From: Setaria digitata
Taxonomy: Eukaryota > Nematoda > Chromadorea > Rhabditida > Setariidae
Length of the DNA: 64,000 nt
Reading direction: 5' to 3'
Assembly (NCBI GenBank): GCA_003640385.1
Contig: RCAB01000178.1
Location: forward strand, 1-64,000
This document shows, one piece after another, positions 15,797-34,064 of the stretch (position 1 is its first letter; each line of letters opens with the position of its first letter). Under the pieces are notes generated by a model, which was not told where the DNA came from, searched no databases, and worked only from the letters and a program-made list of their open reading frames with translations. Both the position numbers and the translations under genes were made by a program.

Positions 15797-18700
15797 ATCA
15801 ACTTGAAAATCATTTATTGATGATGATGATGGTGAAAAAAACTATCTCCATTCATTTCCGCCTCATAGTATAATCGTGTAATTGCAAAATTTACAATACT
15901 TTTGTGAAAATCAATACTTTTAATATGCTACTGTGCACGATTGTTCCAGTTTTAGAAAGAAATTAGTCATTGTTGGGTGATTATATAGAGTAATTTATTA
16001 ACACATATTACAAAACTAATATTATCATTAAATCAAGAAATTTAACATATTCAGTCAGTTAACTACATTCACTGATGTCTCTGAGGATTTTTTTTTTTTT
16101 TGATTAATTTTGATGAAAACAAATAGATGCATATTAAAAAGCACGTAGTTGAATAATTTCCTGTAAAATTCTTCGGTGTAGGGGTACAAAATTTATCCCT
16201 GTAAAATAACTTGAAAATAGAGCTACCCCTTATAATAGAGGCGAATAACTGAGCTTTATGTTGCATTTCCAGAGCGATATTTAAGGAAAACAATACTAAT
16301 TAGAAATACTTAAATTATTCCAGAATAAGAGCAAAATAGATCGATCCTTCTAGGAAGTAGGCTATTGTTGTTGGCTAGTTTAAATATGCCTAAAATGAAA
16401 TAATTAGATTATTTAGTTGTTTATTAACAACTCTTTCAGATTACGTAATAATAACTCCTGTAGATTATCGCTGTATTGGGTAATTGCAAAAACAAAACAC
16501 ATGTGACCTTTTGCTCTTCATCTTCGCCACCTAATTATTAAATAAACAAACAAGCAGGTGTGCCTTTGTTTCCGCTGTTCATTAATGAAAGGCAAAAAAA
16601 ATGATGAAGAGATGGATGAAGTTTAAATTTTATTTCAAGCTTGTTTAGTGCTAGCTGAAAAAAAGAGATGAAATTGCTGATATTTGGTGAAAGATTTACA
16701 ACTTCTAAAAGCGAATGGAAATTGTCGAGATTGAAAAACAGCGTTATTACCTGTAAACAAGGGTGCGTTGAATGAACTTGTCCATTGATACAACAATTTG
16801 TGCGGAGTCTCACTAATAACAAAGCACTCTGCAGATAGACCCTGGCTTATCCTAGCTCATCACTTTCCATTCAGTCGCTATGTTTGGCTAGCTAGACTAG
16901 TTAGCCAGGACAAATAAATGTCTCTTTTCATCATGCGAGCTCATTCTTAGCAACTTGTGTCTAACTTTACATCCCAATTAGATAAAAGTCGTCATGATCG
17001 GTTAGCTAACGCTGGCTAGATTAAAGCATACGGTAACATCTTCAACTCCCACTATCCGCACAAATTTTTTCTTAAATATACTTATTTTATTTCTCAACAT
17101 CTGTGGCTCTCACTTGATTTTCTTGAGAAATCATTTTTCACTAATATTCTATGCTGGAATATTTTCTTATCCTTCCTGGTCATTATTTGGGCATGATGTT
17201 CGGCTCTATATTAATTAAGCCTTCACTTTGATAGACTAGAATTACTTCGCAATGTCTATTCTAACCCAAATTTTTACCCTAACTTTTAATCTTTATAGAA
17301 TTCTTCTCTTGTTATTCTCATATACTTTGCTTCTTTTGCTCATACTAGAGAATGGACTGTAGAATTTACAGAATTTATGGCTAAAAAATAGGCCAAGTGA
17401 ATACTGGGTACAGGCAAAAGCAAAATAATGGACCCCTGCTACGAGGTCATCCCATCATCATCATCTCACCTCCATGACCCCTGCTGTACTCGACAACCTT
17501 TCTCTTACTCTCATCTTTGGGCCGGTCATTTATTGCTTGAAGGCTATTGTCGAACATAATTATAAGCGCAAATTTACCATTCCTTTTCAGTATTTCTTTG
17601 ATTTTTCCTTTTACCGCTTTCGACTACACCGTACTTCCACTCTTGAGATTGTGATTTCCGAACCGCTGAACTCTTTCAAATTAGTTGCAACGGCAAGTTT
17701 TATGCACCATTGTAAAAATCGGTTCAGAAAATCAATGATACATAACGTTTATAAATGGATCATTGGCTGATCGCAGAATTAATAAAAATATTTCAACTAA
17801 CTCCTCAAACTTCATAAAGGAACTTTTTAAAGTTCATTGCAACTTTATTCTGAATTGACACTTCTGCTAATTTACCATACAACTGTAGAACAAATAATCT
17901 GAAGTAACACGGTTATTTCAATCTAAAACTCATCTAAAAGTTCTCTTTGACAACTAAAGAAGGTCTAAAATTAGCGCAAACCTAATTATTTACAGCACCA
18001 TAAACTACGTGTCAAAGTATTCGGAGTGCCGCTAAGAGCATAAACGGATTTTTATGATGTTAACATATTGAAAATCTGTGATATTTTAGGGATTATTTTA
18101 TGTTTCTTTGCCAGATGTAACATTTAGCCAGCATCAGGAAGGATTTGTAATTTGAAGGCTGCTTTTACTGTTGTTACAGCCATGAAAATGAAATGAAATT
18201 AGCTATGAAGAGTGGTTTCAGAATCAAATTTTGGGGTGTTTTTTTTAAAAGTATAGTAGAGGTAGATTTTTTTAGTCGATTTTAATTTAAATATGTCCTA
18301 TTTACGGTCAAGAATCTCGGAATAGGTCTTAATACTTTGTAGTAGCACTAAATTGCTTTACTCTTTTTTTTTTTTTCAAGAATAAGCAGTTCAATTTAAT
18401 TTACATGTAAAGTCGGATTTTTGATGACTACCTCTCAATTTTATTTTAGTTTTTACATTTTTATGGGGCAATTTTAGTCTCAAATATAAATGACATCGTT
18501 CCATATCATGATTTATCACTATAATTTTTCTAGGCACAATCTGCACCTTTCGTTTTCATACTATCACTTGTCATGTCATTAGAACTGTTGTTTTTGAAAA
18601 ATGATCATATTCTTTCAGCTACTGAAAACAGTCTGAATTCGGTTTTTCTGGTAGCTTTCCATCTGCTATGCTCATGCTAGGTGTCAAATTGTAATCCGTT

Positions 18701-19546
18701 CCGGTCATTATCATTCTTAACATACGCGTCAACGGGTATCATCTTTCTTTCAAGTGGCCTTTAAAGAGTTTTATCAACTATCCTTCTTCTCCTTCCCAAA
18801 CTCATCCTTAACAACGACACTCTTTACAAAAACTCTCCAGAAGACGGAACAGTTTCATCCTAACATATCTAATTGTGGTCCATGACGATGACATTAAGTT
18901 CTGTCTAATGCTCACTTGCAATAAGTCTTTGCATTCAATGAAAGAACTGAAATTGAGAAGTTTTTCAGTTCTTTTATAAACATGAATAACTAAAACTGAT
19001 AGTTAATAATAACAACTATACGATATCGTTTGTTAAGTTAGGGTGGGAAGTGAGCCATTATCTTTTGGTACTAAATTGCTATTATACCTACATTCATAAT
19101 CCTCTTTCGATCCATGCAAAGCGGTACACTATCCTTTCACTCAATCTTTTCCGTACCGGTCCAACTCGTTTACCTGTTTTTTTCCTTTTCTTTTTTAAAT
19201 CTCATTGAACTTCATCCTCAGGTTTATTGTGAAAAAAAAAAATTAAAAATTCTATTCTTTGAAAATTTACCAAAACTACCTGAAAATTCTTATTCCTTTT
19301 TATACGAACTAAAATTTGTCATCAGTCATATCATTTTAAACGTATCAAAATGCATCAAAATCTTACTGTAATTTTCGAAAGGCATAATAGAAAAGTTAAT
19401 GAAATATAAAATAATGTAAATTGGTCATTAAATTCATATGTATTTTTGTACACAGTGGTGTGATACCGCATTGCGTTTAAAGCAAACCTCTGGAATTATC
19501 TTTTCTAGCATTATTATAAAAACTTGTTATGTAACGTTTTGATTTT
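15797..19546. other. Intergenic region upstream of the LIM-homeodomain gene
   Basis: About 3.7 kb without a supportable gene. A 98-codon frame at 17474-17770 has no splice context or recognisable motif. A long non-coding stretch before a developmental transcription factor probably holds regulatory DNA, but no specific element was identified. Confidence 0.45.
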
Positions 19547-22500
19547 ATGCAAGTATGTATATCTTTTCTGGCTTCTGTAATGCCGAGTCTCAATTTCCGG
19601 ATGATATATTTGTCATCACTAAATGATAATACCCAAACCGGGTCATCGCCTTCATTTCCAGTCGTTCCATCAACCTCAACTGCCTTATGCCAAGCTGCTA
19701 CAGCAGGTAAATCATCTCTCAAGGTTTCAAAGCAACTTTACATTGTCAACTCTTTTCACAGAATAAATCATTACAGAAGCTTACATTAAGCACTCTTAAG
19801 ATTTATTGCAACTTGACGGAAGAAAAAGAAGATGAGCTACTGATTCTTTTTTCCCACTTCATATTAGTCGATAGATTCCAGTCCATAGAATCTCCTAGTT
19901 TTTTTTTCTGATGTTACTACATTCTGGAAAGCTGTTGATAATAAAAATAATAGGTTGTTGTGTATCCTGTATGATTCCTATTACTGATCAGTATTTCTTA
20001 TTGATGAACGAACAAAGTTGGCACTATGAATGTCTTCGTTGTTGCTTATGTCACTGTTCATTACATGGTACATCGACGTGCTACTACAAAGATGGATTGG
20101 TGCTCTGTCGAGATGATTACCTGGCGTAAGATATTATTACCTTGCTAGAAATAGTCTACATCTGATCATGATCAACTTACTCTGAAGCATTTCCATCAAC
20201 TTTGCTGAAAAGTGACATAAATAGGCGCAGTTAGACCTATCTTTATGATTTCATCTCTTGTGAATATAAGACTAACAATAAATTTAGGTCTTTTTCTAGC
20301 GTCTCAATTATCTTTTTTAGAATTTTTACGATCCCTACATGTACAAAATAGATGGCCATACTTTAGTATGATTATTTTTTGCAGCAAATACGGTAAACGT
20401 TGTGAGAGGTGTGCTGCAGTATTATGTGACGAAGATATCGTCATGCGAGCTAATGAAGCAATTTTTCACCTGCAATGTTTTACGTGTTGCGTTTGTTCCG
20501 TGTCACTTAGACCAAGTGAATTATTCATGATGGGATGTAACGGAACGCTGTATTGCCACGGTCTTATTTCTTTTCCGTCATCATTTTTCTTAGATTATTT
20601 TGTGAAGTAAGACGAGAGTTCTAATCCTTTACAAGTTGATCCGATAGATTTCATCTCTATCTGCAGCTTCATTCACATCGATGATTCTTAAACTTCCATG
20701 TAAGTGATAGTAGAAGTAGGATGGACATCATTGTTCGAGTGTTTCAATGGTAGATTTTTGAGAAGAATCCCATTCTATCGATATACAGACTGACAGGAGT
20801 CAGACTTTTCATCTTTCTAGTTAAGAGAACATGAAATAAGTTTTGGGATGAAGCACTAAGTGAGGCTGAAACTTCCAACTCGCATAAAAAGCATTAATTT
20901 TAACATTTTATTTGTAGCTTTGAAATGTGCAGGTAGTGTGATTAAAATTGTGAAAGTACTGGCTGATAGTGCTACTGAATTAGGCTCAGTGGCCATATTA
21001 TTTTGAATTCATCAGCAATGAAGGAAATAGTATTCAGGTTTCAGTTCACTTTGGAGCAGTCAATCCTTCGGATAACAATTCTTTACGAGCCGACTCATCG
21101 GAAATTACACTTACACGAGGAAAAGAGAGAAGCCGGAAATGGAAAAAATCAACTGATGAGGTGGAAAGTACAGCCGATGGTTGGCACTGGTGTTTTCTTT
21201 TAATTGATTAATTTTTGATTGGTGGGAAAATCTTTCTTCCTGTATCCAGGTAAAAGCTACTGTCATGTGAATTGCGAACAGTGATGTGAAAAAGGTCGAC
21301 ACTTCACTGATAAGATATTTGCAATCAGCAATTCTAAATCCGATTCACGGGAGGGCAATCCAAAAACTTTTAATTTATACCAATAAAGCTTAAATCGGAA
21401 CTATTTTTTAACAAAAATCTATATCGTAAGCACTAATGAGTGAATAAGTTAATTAATGGCTTCAATTATCAGTTATTTTTTGCAATTCGTTTCCTTAACA
21501 TTTATAGAGCTAGAACGTTGAACTGCTTCAATTTTATGCTAAAACTAATAGACAATTTCACAGTTCTTTTTTTGTTTATTCATCATCATATCTCTCAACT
21601 CACATAGCAGATTATTATCTCAATTTTGAAAGTATAAAAAACGAGGAGAAAAAAGATTAAATTGAAGGGCAGCCATTCCAGTCTGATCACTAATCTGATC
21701 ACTTTACACTTCACGTCAGGTATCGGATTCAAAAATGTAACAGAAATTGTGAGAGATCTTTGTAAATGAGAAAATCCGCAAGCAGCTACCGTATCTAAGC
21801 ACTAATTGGAGATTTGCTCAGAGGAGAACCAACACTTAACAGCTTTGTTAGCTTTTAGCGAAAAGCCGCCTTTATTTCCTGGCTAGTAAACATTTGAAAG
21901 GAGACACACCATAGGTTTTGGCCAAGAGACAGGAAATAGTATCACTTCAGTGTTTGAAAGCAGAAAATGTTACTTCTAATATTGCGGTTATGATGCATAC
22001 CTAATAAAGATCTAATTTCAAACTTAGAATAAAATAAGCTATTAATCATCGATCAAGAATAGAAGGATCTTTTTTCTGATAGCTGATGTTTGGCCATGAA
22101 TGTATCTTGATCAGTGCAAAAAAAAGCCATGAGTGGTGTTCGCTCGATACTCATTTGTAGTTTAATATTTCAAGATTTAATCTTAATTTTAAAAGAGATT
22201 AAGCTACAATAAAGCAATAATCTGCAACTATAGACATCCATACTTCTTTGCTGTTGTCGTCATCCCAATTGCTGCTCTAGTTTTTCATTACCTTCCATAT
22301 CTTTTAATATCACAAATGATAATGATAGAGTAGAAAATTGGAAGATATTTGTAAGAAATTGAAGATTTTTCCTATTTTTGTGAATAATTTCAAATAAAAA
22401 TTGCATTAGTCTGCAGATTGCATTGAAGAAGAAACGCTAAGCATAACACATAAATCAAAACGAATGCGTACCAGTTTTAAGCATCACCAACTAAGGACAA

Positions 22501-23335
22501 TGAAAAGCTATTTCAATTTAAATCATAATCCAGATGCTAAAGACCTGAAACAATTAGCACAACGAACTGGTCTTACCAAGAGGGTTTTACAGGTTATTTG
22601 AAAATTTTCAAACTTTATAAGTTAGTTCAGAATTTTTCACTAAATAAAGAGCAAAGGCTGTTGACATCAGTACTTAATGTTATGAAAGATAATAATACNA
22701 GGACACTCAGTACTTAATGTTATGAAAGATAATAATACACTTGAAGCTTCCAAGACGATATGTAACATTCTCTACAAATTTCACATGTATAATCTGTGGC
22801 ATCCTTAAAAATCACTACTTGATATCATCGACAGTAGCATGCTATTTTAGGTCTGGTTTCAAAATGCCCGAGCAAAATTTCGTCGCAACAGTATACAGTG
22901 TCGCGAAGCCTCCAGTAATTCACCTCACATCCCTCCTCTTCCAAGTACTTCGGTCCACGATTCGGTACAATTTTTGTGAAGATACAAAATTTTGACCTAT
23001 CGTAAATCAGGCCATAAGTAATACCATTACAGTTTCTTTGATATGAACCATTTTGTGAAGTAGTTTTAGGTTTCAAAATCTTGCTTCAACTTTCCAAGTT
23101 TGTATATACAATCCCTGAATTTTAGATAACATGCGTCTCAGCAGGCGATTCAACTGAAGAGATATGGGGAAAATCAGTAAGTCCGGAAGACAGTCAACGA
23201 GATGAACGATCTTGTAGCTCGAATGACGGTAACGATTTAAATAACGGCAGAAACGAAACAGAAACAAGTGGCTGCATCAATTCACCTGCGAAATCATTAG
23301 CTGAGTACTTTGAAACAGACCCAACACTGTTGTAG
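19547..23335 (+). CDS. ttx-3: LIM-homeodomain transcription factor, LHX2/9-apterous class
   Basis: DNA-binding developmental regulator; in C. elegans the member of this class is ttx-3, a selector for AIY interneuron fate. Seven exons: 19547-19706, 19954-20125, 20385-20560, 21045-21167, 22417-22592, 22851-22964, 23126-23335, in phase, 376 residues. LIM1 begins at CCVSC (about residue 55) and LIM2 at CERC, ending in YCHVHF once exon 4 is joined. The homeodomain (about 224-283) contains KRMRTSFKHHQLRTMKSYF, NHNPDAKDLKQLAQ and VWFQNARAKFRR, close to LHX2/LHX9. An intron splits helix 3 between Gln and Val. The tail is Ser/Asn-rich. ATGs at 19547 and 19580 are both in frame; I used the first. The symbol is by class similarity, not proven orthology. 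Confidence 0.92.
22667..22738. repeat. Assembly-type duplication around an N
   Basis: The 32 bases 22667-22698 are repeated exactly at 22707-22738, with an N at 22699 and seven extra bases between. It lies in the intron inside the homeodomain, so the encoded protein is unaffected. Confidence 0.88.
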
Positions 23336-23347
23336 ATTTTTGCAGAA

Positions 23348-23353
23348 AATAAA
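23348..23353 (+). terminator. Polyadenylation signal of the LIM-homeodomain gene
   Basis: AATAAA starts 13 bases after the stop codon. This is close, but worm 3' untranslated regions can be short. Another AATAAA occurs at about 23453. Confidence 0.35.
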
Positions 23354-25042
23354 TGTGTAGGATATTCTAATTTCTTCCCAATTTTTTTACAGTTTTCATT
23401 GTAACAAGCTAGAAAAAAAAAAAATGAAAATGGGACTAACAACTTACGACAAATAAATCTGTCGCTTTTACAAAAAAAAAAGACAGGATTTGGTCAGACA
23501 ACAAAGTGAAGTTTCTCTTATTTTATAGCGGAATTAAAAAAATGAATGGCATGGACAACCCAGCATAATAATGAATTAGGCATTGATTAAGGCACAAATG
23601 TACGTGAAAAACAGATATTACTAGGCAACAAGAATAGAACGAAATGAAGTAGATAAACTTTGAAGAAACCAGCGAGGATGGTACTGCTTCATCTGAATGT
23701 CATTAAAAAGAAATGATGTCAAAAATATTAAAAGGAACAATGCCAGTGTTTAGTTATTTAAATTCCACTTTCAGCAACACCTCCCACACATCCTCGAAGA
23801 ACAACTATTTCTCATAACAATCTTATTCCGAAATTACCAGCGGTCAAACTCGCAGATTTCTATTTCTATATTTGATTGGAAAACAATAGAAAAATTCCCA
23901 GTAATAACAAATAATTATTCCTAAAGTATTTTTAAACTAGAAGACATAAATATTCCTGCAAAACCTTCCATGAATATGTAAACATTCACTACTCTATTAC
24001 CCAGCTTGGGAGCAACAACCAGTTTCTAGTGCTATTCTCTAAAAATCCAAAAATCCGATGGAAATTTGGTAATATAACGTGAAGGAATCATAATATTGCA
24101 AATCTCTAATTATTAAAGGTGACGATTTATAGTAGATAAGACAAGGCATCTGAAAACGGCACAGAAATGATAACAGTTCCACGCTCCTGCACTAAAACAC
24201 TGAAAAAGTAATGCATAGAATATGAAATAAAATTCAGTAATAAATCAGTCGAAACAGACTTTGAACAAATATTCATGTTTTAGGAAAAGCTTATTGAAAA
24301 TTACAAAAATGAAACGAAAGAAAGTGAGACCAGAGAGAACACTTATGAAGAGATTTTGACCATAATCTAAGGAAATCCAGTATATTCAAGCTATGTTTTT
24401 CCCAGACGATTTATTAATGCTCCCTCTTGGATTTCACTTTCTCTTCGTAAAATTTATTTATGCACTTTTATTAACAATATTCTACTTACTGCCTAAGTGA
24501 AACTAAAAAGAATAAGAAGAAGCGAACTGAACTGCTCTCATAGATCTACTACAGTCCTACAAGAAATGCTTAAATTTTTTGATCAAACTATCTGCTAAAG
24601 AAAAGTAATTTATGTAATGGTAGATCACTCTTCATTGGTGATTATATCTGTGATTTGTTTGAATTTAACTTTAAAGAAGTCAATTTTAAGGAGTTGCAGA
24701 GATAATCTACTGAAGTCGTAGAATCAGGCGCACAAAAAGAACGGCTCTCATATTAAGTAAACTGTTTACCTTTTTGGGAACATGAAAAAAAATTATTTCT
24801 AAACAGTGGGGGAATATACGCATGTGATGGAATTAATTGCTGTGACGATGATCAGGAAATGAGTCAACATTTAACAATCAGAAAGAGATTTAAATTTTAT
24901 AAAACTGACTGGAATCTAAATTCCAAACTTAACTTTACATGAAAATTAATAACCGCAATTTGAGTTTGAAAAAAATAAAAGAAAAATAAAGGTTCAAAGA
25001 ATCTAAAACAGAACAACGAGATATTTCGCATAATTAACGCTG
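23354..25042. other. Convergent intergenic region
   Basis: It separates the 3' ends of the plus-strand LIM-homeodomain gene and the minus-strand helicase gene. It is AT-rich with many homopolymer runs. No coding exon or RNA gene was recognised. Confidence 0.5.
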
Positions 25043-29337
<4,295 letters not shown>

Positions 29338-31335
29338 ATCGTTAGCGACACTTGGAAATCTAGAAAGAACAAATGAAGAAATATAAAACAGAACTAGTCC
29401 AGCTTCATTCTGAGTGATCCTGTGATGATGAAACGCTTGGAATGAAGTGTTGCGATTTCTCAAGGTTCATAAAATAAATCCGGAAGAAGTTAGTATAAAA
29501 GTTGTCGAATATTGAAAGCAGATCATTCATAAAAATATTTCGATTTGAAAGTCAGCTTGACAATGACTGAAGTAACATAGAATTGATAAATAGACATAAA
29601 ATTTTCATACAACATCGGAACAGTCAGCTAAAGTGAATGGATCGAGTTGAGTGGATTACTAATTATTGACTGACGTGTCGTCCGAATCCATTTGACGTAA
29701 TGAGAAGTAAATAGAGGCTAGCTAAGATGATTCTCAGTGTGGAAAATACCTTTATCTCCCATCAGTATGTCAAAGGAACATATAAGAAGAGAGATAATTT
29801 ATGAATAGAATAACTAGATGCAAAAATCTCCACCCCACATATTATTGTTTGGATATCAAAATAATCAGTTCTATATTGTAATATTATTGACCAAAGCACC
29901 GGAATGATTCAACAGATATTTGGGTAATATTTCAGGAAGTCTGAAAATTTTAAAATTCGATATAAAAATTTTGAGACTAAATTATGAACTGAGAAAATAA
30001 ATAAGATACCCGCCACTAGCCACGTACTGATTGAGGAAAATTCCATATTTGTTCATTATAAAAATACTGTCCAAGTTTCCAACAAAAGAGAATAGAGAGT
30101 GCCCAGTGATGATAACGATGACAAGGCCACTGTTGCCTTTTAATTAAACCCTAAAGCATTCTTCAATTAAGAAAAAAAAAAACAAAGAGTGACAAACCTG
30201 CTGGACGTGCTACAACCGACAATTACCAAAAGGAACCACTGATTTCATTCTCAAATAAATGCATACAATTTGGCTTTTCTATGATAGAGAAAAATTTGCA
30301 TAAAGACAACTAGCAGCGTCATGACCAGTAATTTGCTGCTCTCTATGATTGAGCAATCTTATGCAAATTTAAAAAGAAAAGGTGAAAGACTCTTCTAGCT
30401 CATAGGTTGGGTATCGATAAAAAGTCAAAACAAATAAAGACTTCATAAGAAATAGGTTTCATAAGATTCCAATTAAAGATATAAAAAGCATTCCAAGCAA
30501 AATCAACTGGCAAAATTCTGGGAACATAAGACCTAAACTTCAAAATCCATCACTAGTTTAGATTGTATAAACTATATTAAGGCATGACAAACATACGTCT
30601 TGCTATTTGGCATAATTGCCAATATCGATATCCACAGCACATATATGTTTACCTGCAAACTAATTATATAAGCATTACCAGAGAGAAAATTATAAAAAAT
30701 AATGGAAGGAGAGAATCCTACATGCAGCGAACAGTAACAATAAACTTCAGAAAAAAAATTTATTTTTCTAAAATATTGAAAATGACGATACAAAATGCAT
30801 TACAAATAGTACAGCAACATCCTCACAAACATATGAGAAGCTACAAATTTTGATCCTTAAGAAGAAAACTAATACTTTTGGATTCCGAGAAATTTCTCAT
30901 CCTCTAGGAATATTTCGAATGCCATAAGCAACAATATCGACAATAAACGCAAGCACATCTGAAAAGAAGTAAGTTAATACAAATTAATATATAAACTGAT
31001 GATTTTGATAAAATAATTCTCTCATCAAAAGAAAGAACCACTGAATTCCAAGTGCAGCAAGAATTCATACCAACAAATAAGATATTCATATATTAAAAAG
31101 ATATGGTAACAGACGACTTTGAAAAAAACTCGAGGCAATTAATACAACAAATCCCTAAATGGTAACAAGCCTGATGATAAAGTTAAGCTTTAATACTGGA
31201 TCATTTTAACCATCTATCTTCATTAATAATTATAAAGAGTATACTTTAACTACAATGGAAAAAAATAGAGAATTTTTGTTAACAATTCATAAAGCATAAA
31301 CCAAAAATTTACCAAAATTTTTGCTGTCGAAGGTA
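29338..31335. other. Intergenic region between helicase and MTFP1 genes
   Basis: About 2 kb, AT-rich. The short frames on both strands at 30572-30853 have neither splice context nor protein-like composition. It presumably holds the helicase promoter and the MTFP1 3' flank. Confidence 0.5.
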
Positions 31336-32678
31336 TTACTTTTCGAAAAGTTCAGCTGAATATAACTTTCTCACCGAAGATTGCATTCCAATTTCAACGG
31401 CTATATCAATTGGCTTCACAATGAATGGAATCATACATAGTCCAAATAGTGTTGATGTCAATTTTTGTGCTTTTAGTGGCCATTTTGTTGTCCTGCAAAC
31501 AGGCACATAGAATTAGATTTGCACCAGAAAAGTCCATCAAAATTGTCGCATATAATAATCAAAACTAAATTGAAGAATAAGCCCCCGCACTTGAGGAGTC
31601 ATACTGGTTACTATTAGTAAAGTATGCAGTTCGGTATTATCATAACAGTAGTGATCAAAATTATTAATCAAAACTGATAGTTCCTATGTTTTTAGCGACT
31701 ATTCCATTATCCACCAACCAAATCAATTTTCAGAATTTCCACATATTCTGATACAATATATTGTTTTTTTTTTTTTTTTTTTTCAAAACTATAAACGATC
31801 AACAAATAAAAGTATAGCAGACGACTAACCAGCTTAGAAATTTAGTGGAGATATAACAAAGACGATTGATTGTAAATCCTGGGATGAAAACGGATGCCAG
31901 ACTTTGCCAGATCAATGTATCAATAGCTCGAAAAGCAACTGCTCGAGAACGTTCCTTATTGCTGGCATATTTTAACTAAATTGGAAATTTTTAAAAATCA
32001 AACGACAATAAAATGTGTAAAAAATTGTAATAACTGTTTGATCACACAGTACATGTCTTATTAAAAAAATAAAAAAAAAAAATAGTACATCATGTGTTCA
32101 AAGGTACATTGTTGTCCTTCATCTACTGATTAGGAAAATGATCCAAAAACACCGAATTGTTTGAAAAATTTCTCCAAACAATGTCACCTGATAAGTTTTC
32201 CGACTTTTATCAGCTGTATCAGAAAAAACATAGCCCATTGCAACAACATATGACAGTCGCACTGCATTTGTCGGTACCCAAGCACGAAATGCTTCACCAA
32301 TTTCGTTTGTATAGCCTGAAATAAGTTACTACCGGTTCATCAACAATAAGTTTACTAACTTTTCCACATTTACATCAATCTTTCACTGTCGAAATAACCA
32401 GAATTTGAATATTTTCAAACGTCCAAGGATTTTCGAAATTGTACAATTTAAAACCTCCTCAATCTTCCTGCAGACACAACTTTAAGATGCTATTTTTCCT
32501 AATGCATGCTCCACTCGTTTCAGTACATCGGAACATATTCTAGACAAAGTAAAAATTTAGTGGAAATAAATGGGAGGTTGCAGAGCTTACCAAGAAGTCG
32601 TACTGGAGTATCGCGGTAAATATCTACTTTATGTAAATCTTCCTGAGCTTTTTCATAAAAAGATGAACTATTTATCAT
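31336..32678 (-). CDS. MTFP1: Mitochondrial fission process protein 1 (MTP18/MTFP1)
   Basis: Inner-mitochondrial-membrane protein that supports mitochondrial fission in animals. Four exons: 32591-32678, 32188-32315, 31830-31975, 31336-31492, giving 172 residues, close to the usual size. Family features are LLGYTNEIGEAFR, the DTLIWQSLASVFIPGFTINR segment, WTTKWPLKAQKL and the PFIVKPIDIAVE hydrophobic region, with a C-terminus reading RKLYSAELFEK. The last exon looks as if it could be spliced at a GTGAGA, but reading straight through matches the family ending. All introns are GT-AG. The start Met opens MINSSSFYEKAQED; an upstream exon is not needed. Confidence 0.92.
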
Positions 32679-32825
32679 TGCAGTAGCACTTGAGTAAAGC
32701 CTGAAATGCCTCAGAACGAGAATTCTTACACCTTACGTTTCCAGGTTATGCGAATGACGCACTGTGAACTGCAAACGTTTACAAAACTCATGTGATGCGC
32801 AAATAAGGGAAGAAGTCAACTTAAA

Positions 32826-33069
32826 ACAAAGTTACAAGTAACTAACTAGCTCATTATACTTCATGTCACTATAATTAGTAAGACAAAAGATAAAAAAAAA
32901 AAAAAATGCCAGCCATATCAAACAATCAATCGTAACTCGAAAAGANACAAAGTTACAAGTAACTAACTAGCTCATTATACTTCATGTCACTATAAGTAGT
33001 AAGACAAAAGATAAAAAAAAAAAAAAAAAATGCCAGCCATATCAAACAATCAATCGTAACTCGAAAAGA
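32826..33069. repeat. Assembly-type duplication around an N
   Basis: 32826-32945 and 32947-33069 are copies separated by an N (32946). They differ by one base and by three A residues in a poly-A run. They lie upstream of MTFP1 and affect no coding exon. Confidence 0.9.
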
Positions 33070-33820
33070 TGACGTAAAACTTTCACAGAAATAGCCTCAA
33101 CAACCTGTATAGCCCGTTCTCTGTATAATCTTAAAATCCACTGAGAAGTTATAAGTCATATAATACTCCATATTAGTTCTAGAGAACCACTTATGAAAGC
33201 CATATTTGATGTATGTCTGTATTCATGAGATTCATAAATCAATGTAAAAAAAAAAAACTCGAAATTTATTATTTTTGCTGAAAAGTGGAAAGCGATCTCT
33301 TAAGATGCCTTCATCCCAAAGATATATATTCATGTGCAAGATTTCATAATGTCTAGAAGTCATTGCAGACATGTTTCGAGGAACCAGCTCTTATGAATGA
33401 AAAAAATAGCATCAACTTCTTCATCGATATCTTTACAAGTTCAGCAATCCATCAGTGTAGAACAACAGCAGCACAGAATGAAGAAAACGAAAAGTTACGT
33501 TTCTATTCATGCGGTAAAAAAAAAAAATGAAAAAAAAGTCATCTATATGAGAAATCGATGCAATCCTTCAACAAATCCCTATGATTTCAAATTAATGGAA
33601 TTTCATTCCTTATTTGTTACACACCGATTCCGTTAACAAAATTTATGTTTCAGCATAACACGTATGAGAAGTTATAAATAAATGCTTTATGCAAACTTAT
33701 CAGGTCAATGAAATAAACGAATAAATGAATCTTTGGTGAAATGAGGCAAGAAAGCTAACCAGAATATGATAATGAAAGTTCCCCTGTAATTTGTAAGTAG
33801 CATGAACAATTCTTAGAAAA

Positions 33821-33982
33821 ATGAATGAAGAATTTTTTGAGCGTTTAAAGGACCTGTACAGGAAAATTCAAAATGAATATCAAATGTTAGAAATATTTGC
33901 TAAATTGCTTTACAGTGAACTTGATGACATTTACCCACAGATGCCGATTATAATAGCTGAAACATTAAAATACGCGGATTAA
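33821..33982 (+). CDS. Possible small ORF, 53 residues
   Basis: An ATG follows the acceptor-like TTCTTAG by four bases and opens a frame reading MNEEFFERLKDLYRKIQNEY onward, rich in charged residues and Leu/Ile, probably helical, ending in TAA. The composition is protein-like and the acceptor would suit trans-splicing. No family is recognised and the length is near what chance can give. Confidence 0.25.
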   Translation: MNEEFFERLKDLYRKIQNEYQMLEIFAKLLYSELDDIYPQMPIIIAETLKYAD

Positions 33983-34064
33983 AATACAAAGGAAAAAGGG
34001 ATTGAGATGGCTTCCGCATGACCGATGTTTTCACAGATTTTGGATGAAATATATTGAAAATGAG

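Noticed and set aside
16880..16910. Imperfect palindrome TGGCTAGCTAG...TTAGCCA
   Set aside because: Short and not linked to any gene end; such hairpins are expected by chance in AT-rich DNA.
17474..17770. 98-codon plus-strand frame
   Set aside because: No splice context, recognisable motif or coding-like composition.
20648..20935. Two exon-like pieces after LIM2 (CTTCATTCACATCG and a 15-base piece before GTAGTG)
   Set aside because: They keep phase but lose the final zinc ligand; exon 21045-21167 gives YCHVHF and restores the LIM2 consensus.
31336..31377. Possible intron at GTGAGA near the end of MTFP1
   Set aside because: Reading through gives the expected family C-terminus and a stop; no better downstream exon exists.
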